64,000 bases of DNA from Mesorhizobium sp. (GCA_004017535.1 SAJS01000001.1:248001-312000); one strand, 5' to 3'. Numbered from the stretch's first letter, positions 52,677 through 61,842 are shown. The notes: generated by a model not told the origin, from the letters alone. Translations and numbers: made by a program.

Positions 52677-53936
52677 TTACTTTGCCGGCTTGTACCAGCT
52701 GTCGAGGCCGTCCTGCAGCTTTTTGGCCGCGGCTTCGGGCGTGTCGGTGCCGTTGATCACATTGGCCGATTCAACCCAGGTCTCGTTTTCGAGGTTCGGC
52801 GTGCCGCGCGACAGGATCTGGTAGGTCGAGCGGATCGTCGACTTGCACTTTCCGCGCCAGGAGACGAATTCCTGCGCCAGCGGGTCTTCCATCTTCACCG
52901 GCGTCGAGTTCAGGCTGAAGAAGCCCGGCAGCGCGTTGGCATAGATGGTGGCGAAGTCCGGCGAAGCGACCCAGGACAGGAACTTCTTGGCCTCTTCCGG
53001 ATGCTTCGATGCCGCGTTCAGGCCCATGCCGATATCGGTATGGTCGGAGATGTAGCAGGTGTCGCCGGCCTTCTGCACCGGCGGCGGGAAGGCGCCCATC
53101 TTGAACTGCGCCTGCGTGTTGAACAGGCCGATCTCCCACGAGCCGGCCGGGTAGATGGCGGCGCGGCCGAGCGTGAACAGGTTCTGGCTATCCGGATAGG
53201 TCTGCGCCTCGAAGCCGTCGCCCAGATAGGGCTTCCACTTGGCCAGTTCCTTGTAGGGCTCGACCCACTGCGGATCGGTCAGCTTCTGCTCGCCCTTGAT
53301 TAGCGCCGCGCGGCCTTCCTCGCCCTTCCAGTAGTTCGGGCCGATATTCTGGTAGCCCATGGTCGCTGCTTCCCAGAGATCCTTGGTGCCCATCGCCATC
53401 GGGATGTAGGTGCCGTCGGCCTTGATCTTGTCGAGCACGGCGTAGAACTCTTCGTTGGTGGTCGGCACCTTGAGGCCGAGCTTGTCGAAGGCGTCCTTGT
53501 TGTAGATGAAGCCGTGGATGACCGAAGCCATCGGCACGCAGAAGCTCGACTTGCCGTCGTCGGTCTGCCAGGCGGCCTTGGCGACCGGCGAGAAGTTGTC
53601 CATGCCGGGCAGCGAGGAGATGTCGGCAAGGTTGCCCTTCTTGAACAGCTCGAGCGACTTGTCGAAGGGGCGGCAGGTGATCAGGTCGCCGGCCGAGCCG
53701 GCGGCGAGCTTGGCGCCGAGCGCTGCGTCATACTCGGTCGGAGCCGAAGGCGCGAAGACCACCTTGATGCCGGGGTTCTTGGCTTCGAAGGCCGGGATCA
53801 GCTTGTCCTTCCAGATGGTCAGGTCGTCGCCGCGCCAGCTTTCTATGTTGAGGGTCACGTCCTCGGCCAGAGCCATCCCGGTGGTGCCAAGGATGCTTGT
53901 GCCGAGCAGAAGGGCCGTCAGTAGTTTGGTCTTCAT
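52677..53936 (-). CDS. Sugar ABC transporter substrate-binding protein
   Basis: 419 residues. Signal peptide MKTKLLTALLLGTSILGTTG with an ALAED cleavage region, then a family 1 extracellular binding fold (NIESWRGDDLTIWKDKLIPA at the mature N-terminus). GGGAGACTGAAG precedes the ATG. It is the second gene of the operon, 53 bases after murQ. The ligand is inferred to be an amino sugar (GlcNAc, MurNAc or anhydro-MurNAc type) from murQ, nagA and the kinase next door. Confidence 0.86.
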   Translation of the reverse strand: MKTKLLTALLLGTSILGTTGMALAEDVTLNIESWRGDDLTIWKDKLIPAFEAKNPGIKVVFAPSAPTEYDAALGAKLAAGSAGDLITCRPFDKSLELFKKGNLADISSLPGMDNFSPVAKAAWQTDDGKSSFCVPMASVIHGFIYNKDAFDKLGLKVPTTNEEFYAVLDKIKADGTYIPMAMGTKDLWEAATMGYQNIGPNYWKGEEGRAALIKGEQKLTDPQWVEPYKELAKWKPYLGDGFEAQTYPDSQNLFTLGRAAIYPAGSWEIGLFNTQAQFKMGAFPPPVQKAGDTCYISDHTDIGMGLNAASKHPEEAKKFLSWVASPDFATIYANALPGFFSLNSTPVKMEDPLAQEFVSWRGKCKSTIRSTYQILSRGTPNLENETWVESANVINGTDTPEAAAKKLQDGLDSWYKPAK

Positions 53937-53989
53937 CTTCAGTCTCCCTGTTGACCTTTTTCAGGTTCGGTTTTGATGAGAACAGAGGC

Positions 53990-54898
53990 TCAGCGCCCCT
54001 TGCTCCCCTCGATCTCGGAAAGCGCCGGCCGAAGCTTCTGGCCGGTTCCTTCCAGTATCTTCTCGGCCGCATCGGCGTTTGCCGCGCCCGCGGCGAGCAG
54101 AATGGCGGTCTTGATCACGCCGCCGCTCTCCTCGAGCAGGCGGATGGCGTCGTCGCGGCTCTTGCCGCTGATGGCGGCGACCATACGCACGGCGCGGTCG
54201 CGCAGCTTGATGTTGTCGGCGGTGAGATTGACCATGTAGCCGTCATGGACATGGCCGAGATGGATGGCGGTCAGCGTCGACAGCATGTTGAGCGCGATCT
54301 TCTGCGCGGTGCCCGCGCCCATGCGCGTCGAGCCGGCGATCAGCTCGGGCGGCGTTTCGAGCAGGATGGCGACATCGGCCTGTTTGAACAGCGCGGCGCC
54401 CCGGTTGTTGGCGATGGCGATGGTCGCCGCGCCGCGGCTGCGTGCGTCCTGCAGCGCCTGGACCGCATAGGGGGTCGAGCCGCTGGCGGAGATTGCGATC
54501 AGGCAGTCGCCCTTGCCGATAGCGGCCGCGGCAACAGCCGCAGAAGCTTCGTCGGTGTCATCCTCCGGTCCGCCTGCCAGCGTGCGGAAGGCATTGTCGC
54601 CGCCAGCGATCAGGATGGCGATGCGGTCGCGGGCGATGCCGAAGGTGCCAGGCAATTCCAGCGCGTCGGCCACCGCCATCAGGCCGGAACTGCCGGCCGC
54701 CGCATAGGCAAGTTTCCCGCCACTCTTCAACTGCTTCGCGATGAGTTCGGCGGAGGCGGCGATCGCCGGAATGGCGCCCTGCACGGCCTTGGCGGCCTCG
54801 ATCTGGGCGTTGGCCAGGAATGACAGAATGGCTTCCGGGGCCTGGACGTCCAGCCCCTCGGCATTCTGGTGGAGCGCTTCCGTGCGCGTCTCGGCCAT
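53990..54898 (-). CDS. murQ: N-acetylmuramic acid 6-phosphate etherase
   Basis: 302 residues from the ATG at 54898, with GGAGGAAAATGG upstream. The frame is open to 54952 but the extra residues cover the operator. SIS fold with AAGSSGLMAVADALELPGTF (about residues 68-87). Glu81 and Glu112 (GPEDDTDE) align with the catalytic Glu83 and Glu114 of E. coli MurQ. ISASGSTPYAV is the second phosphosugar loop. It removes D-lactate from MurNAc-6-phosphate to give GlcNAc-6-phosphate. The usual TSGR is SSGL here, so it is a divergent member. It heads the leftward operon and faces the nag genes across a shared control region. Confidence 0.87.
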   Translation of the reverse strand: MAETRTEALHQNAEGLDVQAPEAILSFLANAQIEAAKAVQGAIPAIAASAELIAKQLKSGGKLAYAAAGSSGLMAVADALELPGTFGIARDRIAILIAGGDNAFRTLAGGPEDDTDEASAAVAAAAIGKGDCLIAISASGSTPYAVQALQDARSRGAATIAIANNRGAALFKQADVAILLETPPELIAGSTRMGAGTAQKIALNMLSTLTAIHLGHVHDGYMVNLTADNIKLRDRAVRMVAAISGKSRDDAIRLLEESGGVIKTAILLAAGAANADAAEKILEGTGQKLRPALSEIEGSKGR

Positions 54899-55100
54899 CC
54901 ATTTTCCTCCGACCTGATCGAACAATACCAAAAAAATACCACTTGTCCACACGCATTAACGAATTTCAGGACGCGCAGCGCGCTTACCGGGGAATTGACG
55001 TGAGTTTTCAATAAAAATACGGCTTAATCTTTTTTGAACCGAAATTAACTCTTGGCTATTGGTATTTTATTGGTATTATCCGGCCCCGAGGAGAAATCGC
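54899..55100. promoter_or_regulatory. Amino-sugar divergon control region with paired TGGTATT operators
   Basis: Two tandem pairs of TGGTATT, each with an 11-base period, face outward: AATACCA at 54924-54930 and 54935-54941 for murQ, and ATTGGTATT at 55058-55066 and 55069-55077 for the kinase gene. Each pair spans a predicted promoter with a 16-base spacer: TGGACA/TATTGT (54949-54922, minus) and TTGGCT/TATTAT (55052-55079, plus). The pairs are 24-26 bases from their start codons. The GntR protein encoded two genes downstream is the likely repressor. Confidence 0.7.
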
Positions 55101-55982
55101 GTGAAATTCGTGCTTGGCATCGATGGCGGCGGCACCAGCTGCAGGGCGGCCCTTGCGACCGTTGACGGCACCGTCGTCGGCCGCGCCAAGAGCGGCGCCG
55201 CCAACATCCGCACCGATCTGACCGGCGCCCGCGCCAACATCGTCGAAGCGGCCAGGCAGGCTTTCCTTGCCGCTGGCGCGAATCCGGAGCTGATCCCGCA
55301 AACACCGGCCATTCTCGGCCTCGCTGGCGCCAATGTCGGCACCTACCGGCAGCAGCTCGAGGCGATCCTGCCGTTCAGCCTCAGTCGCGTCGAAACCGAT
55401 GCCGAGATCGCGCTCGAGGGCGCGGTCGGTTCCGGTGACGGCGCCATGGCCATCCTGGGCACCGGCACCGCCTATATGGCCCGCAAGGGCGGAAAATCGC
55501 GCGCCATCGGCGGCTGGGGTTTCCAGGTCGGCGACCAGGGCAGCGGCGCCCGCATCGGCCGGGACTTGCTGGAGCAGACGCTGCTTGCCTATGACGGCAT
55601 CCGTCCGGGCTCGCCCCTGACCGACGCAATGCTTGCCGTCTTCCGCAACAATCCGGAAGACGTGGTCGAATTCACCACCAACGCCAAGCCCGGCGATTTC
55701 GGCGGCTTCGCGCCAAAAGTCTTCGAGCATGCCGAAAAGGGCGATCTCGTCGCCAATTTCATCCTCGCCAAGGCGGTGGCCGATGTCGAGGCCTCGCTCG
55801 GCGCGCTCGATCTTGCCGACGGCGCTCCGCTCTGCCTGCTCGGCGGCTTGGCGCCGCTTTACGCGCCGCGCTTGTCGGCGCGCTATCAGGCGCTGCTCAA
55901 AGCGCCGCTCGACGATGCGCTGGGTGGCGCCGTGCAGATGGCCGTGCGCGTCTTCGCCAGCGGTTCGGAGGCGCCGCGATGA
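55101..55982 (+). CDS. BadF/BadG-family amino-sugar kinase (GlcNAc/MurNAc kinase-like)
   Basis: 293 residues from GTG at 55101, preceded by GAGGAGAAA. ATPase-fold motifs: FVLGIDGGGTSCRAALATVD (residues 3-22), AGANVGTYR, AMAILGTGTAYMA and WGFQVGDQGSGARIGRDLL (about residues 140-158). The BadF/BadG/BcrA group includes eukaryotic-type GlcNAc kinase and clostridial MurK, which phosphorylates both GlcNAc and MurNAc. Opposite murQ and upstream of nagA, a kinase providing MurNAc-6-P and GlcNAc-6-P fits well. It overlaps gntR by ATGA. Confidence 0.82.
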   Translation: MKFVLGIDGGGTSCRAALATVDGTVVGRAKSGAANIRTDLTGARANIVEAARQAFLAAGANPELIPQTPAILGLAGANVGTYRQQLEAILPFSLSRVETDAEIALEGAVGSGDGAMAILGTGTAYMARKGGKSRAIGGWGFQVGDQGSGARIGRDLLEQTLLAYDGIRPGSPLTDAMLAVFRNNPEDVVEFTTNAKPGDFGGFAPKVFEHAEKGDLVANFILAKAVADVEASLGALDLADGAPLCLLGGLAPLYAPRLSARYQALLKAPLDDALGGAVQMAVRVFASGSEAPR

Positions 55983-56758
55983 GCGCCGCCGACCAGATCT
56001 TCGCGATGCTGAAACAATCCTCGCAAAGCGGCGCGCCGCTTTATCTGCAGCTGCGGAAAAGCATCGAGGAAGCGGTCAATCGTGGCCTGATCGGTCCAGG
56101 CGACGCGCTGCCCTCCGAGCGCGATATCGCCAGCAAGGCTGATATCTCGCGCGTCACCGTGCGCAAGGCGGTGCAGGATCTGGTCAAGGGTGGCATCCTC
56201 GTCCAGCGCCACGGCTCCGGCACTTTCGTGGCGCCGCGCATGGAGCGCGTCGAGCAGTCGCTGTCGCGGCTCACCTCCTTCACCGAGGACATGGCGCGCC
56301 GCGGCATGACGGTGCGCTCGGTCTGGCTCGACCGTGGCCTCTATGCGCCGTCGCCGGACGAGATGATGGTGCTGGGGCTGTCCTCGACCGAACTGGTGGC
56401 GCGCGTCGCGCGCCTGCGCATCGCCAACGACACGCCGCTGGCGATCGAGCGCGCGGCGCTCTCTGCCAGTGTCCTCCCCGATCCCGAAGCGATCGGTTCC
56501 TCGCTCTACGCCGCGCTTGGCATGACCGGCAATCGCCCGGTGCGCGCCGTGCAGCGCATCTCGGCCACCAATCTCGGCGATGCCGACGCGCGCCTCCTGG
56601 AAGTACCGCCGGGGGTTGCCGGACTGCAGATCGAGCGCATTTCCTATCTGGCGAGCGGCAAGGTGATCGAGTTCACCCGCTCGGTCTACAGGGGCGACGC
56701 CTATGATTTCGTCGCTGAACTCCGGCTGACCGGGCCGGGAGAGGAGATCCGGCCATGA
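55979..56758 (+). CDS. GntR-family repressor with UTRA domain (HutC subfamily, NagR-like)
   Basis: 259 residues. N-terminal winged helix (about residues 18-85): LYLQLRKSIEEAVNRGLIG, LPSERDIASKADISRVTVRK and QRHGSGTFVAP. The C-terminal UTRA effector domain (about 110-255) has LARVARLRIANDTPLAIERA-like sequence and VIEFTRSVYRGDAYDFVAEL. HutC-type GntR proteins in amino-sugar operons bind GlcN-6-P or GlcNAc-6-P. It is coupled to its neighbours on both sides by ATGA, and the TGGTATT pairs in the divergent promoter are its probable operators. Confidence 0.87.
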   Translation: MSAADQIFAMLKQSSQSGAPLYLQLRKSIEEAVNRGLIGPGDALPSERDIASKADISRVTVRKAVQDLVKGGILVQRHGSGTFVAPRMERVEQSLSRLTSFTEDMARRGMTVRSVWLDRGLYAPSPDEMMVLGLSSTELVARVARLRIANDTPLAIERAALSASVLPDPEAIGSSLYAALGMTGNRPVRAVQRISATNLGDADARLLEVPPGVAGLQIERISYLASGKVIEFTRSVYRGDAYDFVAELRLTGPGEEIRP

Positions 56759-57786
56759 GCGCCAACGCCACCCATATGCGGCGCGAGATCGACGAGATCC
56801 CGGAAGCCGCCGCCCGCCTTCTCGACGGCTCGGCTTCGGCTTTGGCCGAGGCCGGTCGCGGCCTGCGCGAGCGTGACCCGCAATTCGTCGTCACCGTGGC
56901 GCGCGGCTCGTCCGATCATGCCGCGACCTTCATGAAATACGCCGTCGAGCTAACGGCCGGCCTCGCGGTCGCTTCCGTCGGGCCGTCGATCGCTTCGATC
57001 TACGGCGCCAAGTTGAGACTCCGCGGCTCCGCCTGTCTGGCGGTGTCGCAGTCGGGCAAGAGCCCCGACATCGTCGCGATGGCGGAAACGGCAAGGGCCG
57101 GCGGCGCGCTCACCGTCGCCATCACCAACACGGCCGACTCGCCGCTCGCGCGGGCTTCCGATTACGCTATCGATATCCTCGCCGGGCCCGAACGCTCCGT
57201 CGCGGCCACCAAGACCTTCGTCAATTCCGCCGTCGCCGGCCTGGCGCTCATGGCGCATGCGACCGATGACAAGCCGTTGCTGAAGGCGCTCGCCGGCCTG
57301 CCGGCTCATTTTGAGAAGGCGATCGCCTGCGACTGGATGGCGCTCGCCGGCGCCCTAGAGGATCCGCAGTCGCTCTTCATCCTTGGCCGTGGCCCATCCT
57401 TCGCGATCGCCAGCGAAGCGGCGCTGAAATTCAAGGAGACCTGCGCCATGCATGCCGAGGCCTACAGCGCGGCCGAGGTCATGCATGGCCCGCTGGCGCT
57501 GGTCGGGCCTGGTTTTCCGGTCCTGGCGCTCGCCGCCCGTGATGCGTCCGAACCCTCGGTCGCCGAGGCGGCCGACAGCCTGACGGTCAAGGGCGCCGCC
57601 GCCTTCGTCACCTCCGACAAGGCCAAGGCCGCGAGGCTTCTGCCGCATGTGGCCACCGGCCATCCGCTGACCGATCCGCTGCCGCTGATCGTGTCCTTCT
57701 ACGGCTTCGTCGAGGCCTTCGCGCGCCATCGCGGCCTCGACCCGGATACGCCGCGCAACCTGCGCAAGGTGACGGAAACCGTATGA
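56755..57786 (+). CDS. SIS-domain glucosamine-6-phosphate deaminase-like protein (NagB-II type)
   Basis: 343 residues made of two SIS domains (about 30-165 and 200-330). Phosphosugar loops are FVVTVARGSSDHAATFMKY, AVSQSGKSPDIVAMAE and ILGRGPSFAIASEAALKFKE, with Glu and Lys residues typical of GlmS-type isomerase domains. It lacks the glutaminase domain, so it is not GlmS. In nag operons such proteins deaminate and isomerise GlcN-6-P to fructose-6-P. It lies between gntR and nagA, overlapping both by ATGA, and no classical nagB is present, which supports this role. Confidence 0.83.
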   Translation: MSANATHMRREIDEIPEAAARLLDGSASALAEAGRGLRERDPQFVVTVARGSSDHAATFMKYAVELTAGLAVASVGPSIASIYGAKLRLRGSACLAVSQSGKSPDIVAMAETARAGGALTVAITNTADSPLARASDYAIDILAGPERSVAATKTFVNSAVAGLALMAHATDDKPLLKALAGLPAHFEKAIACDWMALAGALEDPQSLFILGRGPSFAIASEAALKFKETCAMHAEAYSAAEVMHGPLALVGPGFPVLALAARDASEPSVAEAADSLTVKGAAAFVTSDKAKAARLLPHVATGHPLTDPLPLIVSFYGFVEAFARHRGLDPDTPRNLRKVTETV

Positions 57787-58943
57787 GCAGCCGTTTCGCA
57801 CTCACCGGCGCGCGCATCTTCGACGGCGCCGACTGGCATGACAACGCCGCCCTTGTCGTCAAGTGCGACGTGGTCGAGGCCATCCTGCCCGCCGGTGCCA
57901 TTCCGTCCGGCGTTCCGGCGGTCGAGACCGGCGGCGGCCTGCTGGTGCCCGGCTTCGTCGACATCCAGGTCAATGGCGGCGGCGGCGTCATGCTCAACGA
58001 CCATCCCGACGTCGCCTCGATCGAGACCATCTGCCGGGCGCATGCGTCTTTCGGCACCACGGCGCTGCTGGTGACGCTGATCACCGACACGCCGGCGATC
58101 ACCGCGGCTGCGGTCGCTGCCGGCGCCGAGGCCGCGCGGGAAGAGGTGCCGGGCTTCCTCGGCCTGCATCTGGAGGGGCCGCATCTTTCCCTGGCCCGCA
58201 AGGGCGCGCATGATCCGGCGCTGATCCGGGCGATGACCGACGCCGACCAGGCGGCGCTTATCTCGGCGCGCAAGGACCTGCCGGTGCTGCTCACCACGAT
58301 CGCGCCGGAATCGGTCGAGCCGGCCCGTGTCACCGCGCTGGCCAAGGCCGGCGTTATCGTGAGCCTCGGCCATAGCGATACAAATTACGCGACGGCCAGC
58401 GCCTACGCCGCCGCCGGCGCCACGGTGGTCACGCATCTGTTCAATGCCATGAGCCAGATCGGCAACCGCGAGCCGGGCCTTGCGGGCGCGGCGATCGACA
58501 CCGGCGGCCTATACGCCGGCATCATCGCCGACGGCATCCATGTCCATCCGGCGACGATGATCCTTGCGCTGCGCGGCAAGCAGCGGCCCGGCAAGATCGT
58601 GCTCGTCACCGACGCCATGGCAACGATCGGCACCGACATGACGTCGTTCACCCTGAACGGCCGCACCATCTACCGCAAGGACGGAAGTCTGCGGCTCGCC
58701 GATGGCACGCTGGCCGGCGCCGACCTTGACATGATCTCCGCCATCCGCTTCGTCCATCGCGTCATCGGGCTCGATCTCGACGAGGCCCTGCGCATGGCCT
58801 CGCTTTATCCCGCCGAGGCAATCGGCCAGGCGCATAGGCTCGGCCGCTTCGCCAACGGGACGGCTGCCGACATTGTTGGGCTGTCGGAGGGACTGGATGT
58901 GAAGGGCGTCTGGATCGGTGGCGAGAAGGTGTTTGGCGCGTAG
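57783..58943 (+). CDS. nagA: N-acetylglucosamine-6-phosphate deacetylase
   Basis: 386 residues. Amidohydrolase features: VPGFVDIQVNGGGGVMLNDH (about residues 53-72), metal-binding Glu in LGLHLEGPHLSLARKGAHD, His in SLGHSDTNYATA, HLFNAMSQIGNREPG and the catalytic Asp in VLVTDAMATIG. It removes acetate from GlcNAc-6-P, feeding the SIS-domain deaminase encoded just upstream. It ends the rightward nag operon. Confidence 0.93.
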   Translation: MSSRFALTGARIFDGADWHDNAALVVKCDVVEAILPAGAIPSGVPAVETGGGLLVPGFVDIQVNGGGGVMLNDHPDVASIETICRAHASFGTTALLVTLITDTPAITAAAVAAGAEAAREEVPGFLGLHLEGPHLSLARKGAHDPALIRAMTDADQAALISARKDLPVLLTTIAPESVEPARVTALAKAGVIVSLGHSDTNYATASAYAAAGATVVTHLFNAMSQIGNREPGLAGAAIDTGGLYAGIIADGIHVHPATMILALRGKQRPGKIVLVTDAMATIGTDMTSFTLNGRTIYRKDGSLRLADGTLAGADLDMISAIRFVHRVIGLDLDEALRMASLYPAEAIGQAHRLGRFANGTAADIVGLSEGLDVKGVWIGGEKVFGA

Positions 58944-59010
58944 GCTGCTCGATCCCGCCGTCAATGAGGAAACGCATGCAAACGTTCGCGATTGGCCGGG
59001 GCCCCTCTCG

Positions 59011-59172
59011 CGTCGTCATCCTCGGGCTGACCCGAGGATCCATTCCGTGACCTGTGACGTAAAGTGCTACGGTGCAGAATTCTGCAACGTTAGCAGCGCG
59101 TTAGCGTCACGGCATGGATCCTAGGGTCTACGCTGCGTCGCTTCGCTCCTTGCTTCGCCCTAGGATGACGAA
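59011..59172. repeat. Nested-palindrome intergenic element, family D copy 2
   Basis: Ends are CGTCGTCATCC and GGATGACGA. An inner pair, GACCCGAGGATCCATTCCGT and its near-complement ACGGCATGGATCCTAGGGTC, surrounds a perfect palindrome TGCAGAATTCTGCA (59073-59086). It matches the 37091-37275 element over most of its length. It lies between convergent nagA and matB. Confidence 0.8.
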
Positions 59173-59226
59173 CGCACGCGATCTTCCCCCGGCAAACCAG
59201 CCGAGGTTCGGCCAACGGGCCATCCA

Positions 59227-60747
59227 TTAGCCCGCTTTGGCATAGATATCCTTATACGCCTCGCGCAGCGCGTTCTTCTGCACCTTGCCCATCGTGTTGC
59301 GCGGCAGTTCTTCGACGAAGATCACCTGCTTCGGGTGCTTGTATTTCGCCAGCCGTCCGGCAATGGCGCCGGCAATGTCGGCGGCGTTGATCGCCGATCC
59401 CGGCTTGCGCACCACCACAGCCGTGACGCCCTCGCCGAAATCCGGATGCGCGACGCCGATCACCGCGCTTTCTGCCACGCCGTCAAGCGCGTCGATCTCG
59501 CTCTCGATTTCCTTCGGATAGACATTGTAGCCGCCTGAGATGATCAGGTCCTTGCCGCGTCCGACGATGTGGACATAGCCGTCGGCGTCGATCAGGCCGA
59601 GGTCGCCGGTGATGAAGAAGCCGTCGTCGCGGAACTCGGCCTTGGTCTTCTCGGGCATGCGCCAATAGCCGGCAAAGACGTTCGGCCCCTTGACCTCGAT
59701 CATGCCGATCTCGCCCTGTGCCAGCGGCCTGGCGGTCTCGGGATCGGTGATACGCAGCGAAACGCCGGCCAAGGGGAAGCCTACCGTGCCGGCGCGCCGC
59801 TCTCCGTCATAGGGGTTGGAGGTGTTCATGTTGGTCTCGGTCATGCCGTAGCGCTCGAGGATGGCGTGACCGGTCCTTTCGCGCCAGGCCTTGTGAGTCT
59901 CGGCGAGCAGTGGCGCCGAGCCGGAGATAAACACCCGGATCGTCTTCGCAGCCTCGCGTGTCAGCCCCTCCTGCTGCAACAGCCGCACATAGAAGGTCGG
60001 CACGCCCATCAAGGCCGTCGCGCGCGGCATAAGCGACAGGATGCGCGCCGGGTCGAATTTCTGCTCGAACAACATTGTCGCGCCGGCCATCAGAATGACG
60101 TTGGTGGCGACGAACAGGCCGTGCGTGTGGAAGATCGGCAGCGCGTGGATGAGCACGTCGTCGGCGACGAAGCGCCACTGCTCGACCAGCACGCGGGCAT
60201 TGGACGCAAGATTCTCGTGGCTGAGCATCGCGCCCTTCGAACGACCAGTGGTGCCGGATGTGTAGAGGATGGCGGCGAGGTCGTCTGGCCCGCGCGCAAC
60301 GTCGCTGAATTCCGTCGCCTGCCGCGAAGCCTGCCTAGTCAAGGTCCCTTGTCCGTCGCGGCCAAGCGTGAGCACCGTGGCGCCGGTCGACGCGGCAAGC
60401 GGCTCGACGCCGCCAAGACGGTCCGGATCGCATATAATCAGCCTCGGCTCGGCGTCGCGGAAGAAATAGTCGAGCTCGGGCAGCGTGTAGGCGGTGTTGA
60501 GCGGCAGGAAGATCGCGCCGGCGCGCAGACATGCGAGATAGAGCAGCGCCGCCTCCGGACTCTTCTCGACCTGGACCGCGACGCGGTCGCCCGGCTCGAC
60601 GCCGGCCTGCGCCAGGGCATGCGCCAGTTGCGCCGACTTCGCCAACATGTCGCCATAGGTGATCGAACGGCCGTCATCCGTCTCCATCAGCAGCCGGTCG
60701 GGAGCCGGCATGCGGGAACGGAAGGCGTCGAACAGATGGTTGGTCAT
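59227..60747 (-). CDS. matB: Malonyl-CoA synthetase
   Basis: 506 residues from the ATG at 60747, with GAGGAACCC upstream. The frame to 60828 lacks a start signal. Acyl-CoA ligase motifs: AILYTSGTTGRSKGAMLSHE (P-loop, about residues 153-172), ERYGMTETNM, DGFFITGDLGLIDADGYVHI and the catalytic Lys in PRNTMGKVQKNALRE. MatB activates malonate (or methylmalonate) with ATP and CoA. The usual rhizobial partners matA (decarboxylase) and matC (carrier) are absent here. An FCD GntR gene lies directly upstream, as in mat loci. Confidence 0.85.
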   Translation of the reverse strand: MTNHLFDAFRSRMPAPDRLLMETDDGRSITYGDMLAKSAQLAHALAQAGVEPGDRVAVQVEKSPEAALLYLACLRAGAIFLPLNTAYTLPELDYFFRDAEPRLIICDPDRLGGVEPLAASTGATVLTLGRDGQGTLTRQASRQATEFSDVARGPDDLAAILYTSGTTGRSKGAMLSHENLASNARVLVEQWRFVADDVLIHALPIFHTHGLFVATNVILMAGATMLFEQKFDPARILSLMPRATALMGVPTFYVRLLQQEGLTREAAKTIRVFISGSAPLLAETHKAWRERTGHAILERYGMTETNMNTSNPYDGERRAGTVGFPLAGVSLRITDPETARPLAQGEIGMIEVKGPNVFAGYWRMPEKTKAEFRDDGFFITGDLGLIDADGYVHIVGRGKDLIISGGYNVYPKEIESEIDALDGVAESAVIGVAHPDFGEGVTAVVVRKPGSAINAADIAGAIAGRLAKYKHPKQVIFVEELPRNTMGKVQKNALREAYKDIYAKAG

Positions 60748-60852
60748 GCAGGGTTCCTCAGGCGCGGACGCCGAATGGACATGCGTCGCGCTCGCCTGAG
60801 CGAATAGCAGATTTGGCCGCTGTAGCAAAAAGACCGCGTCGGTTTTCCGTCG

Positions 60853-61590
60853 CTATCTGCGGCGCGCCTTCGCAACGCCGGCCCTCGGATCACAGCCTTG
60901 GGCGAAGCGTTCCATGCACATCGCGGCGGTGAGGCGGTAGTGATTGAGAAGCGCCTCGACCGCGCCGTCGGCATCGCCGTCCAGGGTGCGCTCGGCAATG
61001 ATGCGGTGCTCGCCGAGATCGTCGCGCCCAATTCCTGGCGCGTCTTGCGAGATCAGCCGGTAGCGCGAGGCCTGGTCGGAAAGCTGGTCGCAAAAGCCGA
61101 TCAGCCAGTGTGACCTGCATGCCGAGATCAGTGCCCGGTGGAAAGCCCGGTGCAGCTTCTCCCATTCCGGATCGTTGGTCGAGGGATTCTCCGGCAGGCG
61201 ACGCTCGGCGCGAGCCAGGCGGTGGAGGGCCAGCACCAGCTGTTCCTCCCATTCGGCCGTTCGGTGCGCAATGGATTCGCGCAGCGCCCGTTCTTCCAGC
61301 CAGCAGCGCGTCCGCGTCAATTCCTCCAGTTCCGCGGCGCTCACCGGCATGAGGAAGAAGCCGCGCTGGTCATGCCGCCCGAGCAAGCCTTCGGCGGCAA
61401 GGCGGTTGAGGGCCTCGCGCACCGGTGACGCGCCCGCGCCGTAGCGCGAAACGACCCACTCAACACGCAGCTTGCTCTCGGCCTCCAGCGCGCCGCGCAA
61501 AAGATCATCGCGGAGTTGCTGGTAAACCGCGCTGGCAAGCGTGCTTTTGGCGCCCTTGGTGGCGCTTGGCTCGATGTTTCCGCTTGTCAA
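60853..61590 (-). CDS. GntR-family regulator with FCD domain (MatR-like)
   Basis: 245 residues from a TTG at 61590, preceded by AGGAG five bases upstream. The N-terminal winged helix (about residues 18-80) has YQQLRDDLLRGALEAESKLR, ASPVREALNRLAAEGLLGRH and QRGFFLMPVS. The C-terminal FCD domain (about 95-220) carries the metal/effector-binding pattern with LHRAFHRALISACRSHWLIG and GEHRIIAERTLDGD. Co-oriented directly upstream of matB with 105 bases between, it likely controls that gene in response to malonate or its CoA ester. Confidence 0.83.
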   Translation of the reverse strand: MTSGNIEPSATKGAKSTLASAVYQQLRDDLLRGALEAESKLRVEWVVSRYGAGASPVREALNRLAAEGLLGRHDQRGFFLMPVSAAELEELTRTRCWLEERALRESIAHRTAEWEEQLVLALHRLARAERRLPENPSTNDPEWEKLHRAFHRALISACRSHWLIGFCDQLSDQASRYRLISQDAPGIGRDDLGEHRIIAERTLDGDADGAVEALLNHYRLTAAMCMERFAQGCDPRAGVAKARRR

Positions 61591-61842
61591 TCGAACTCCT
61601 TGCCCCTGGCGTGCCAGGTCCCGCGGCGAAGCAATTCTCGCAAATACATCATACAGCGAGGCAACGACGCCTCAAGCGGAAGATGATGATATTGGACTTA
61701 AAGGCGAGGCAAACTGTCTATTTATTGGATAAAGTACAATTCGCAGGAAAGCGGATGTTTCTGCACAGCCTCATCTATTCAACAGCCGCTCAACCGCTGG
61801 CGCGATTGTGCAACTCTCGCGAGAGGTCTGACGGGCATAGGT

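Noticed and set aside
56755-57786. SIS-domain protein as GlmS
   Set aside because: The glutaminase domain with the N-terminal Cys is missing and the gene lies in a catabolic nag operon.
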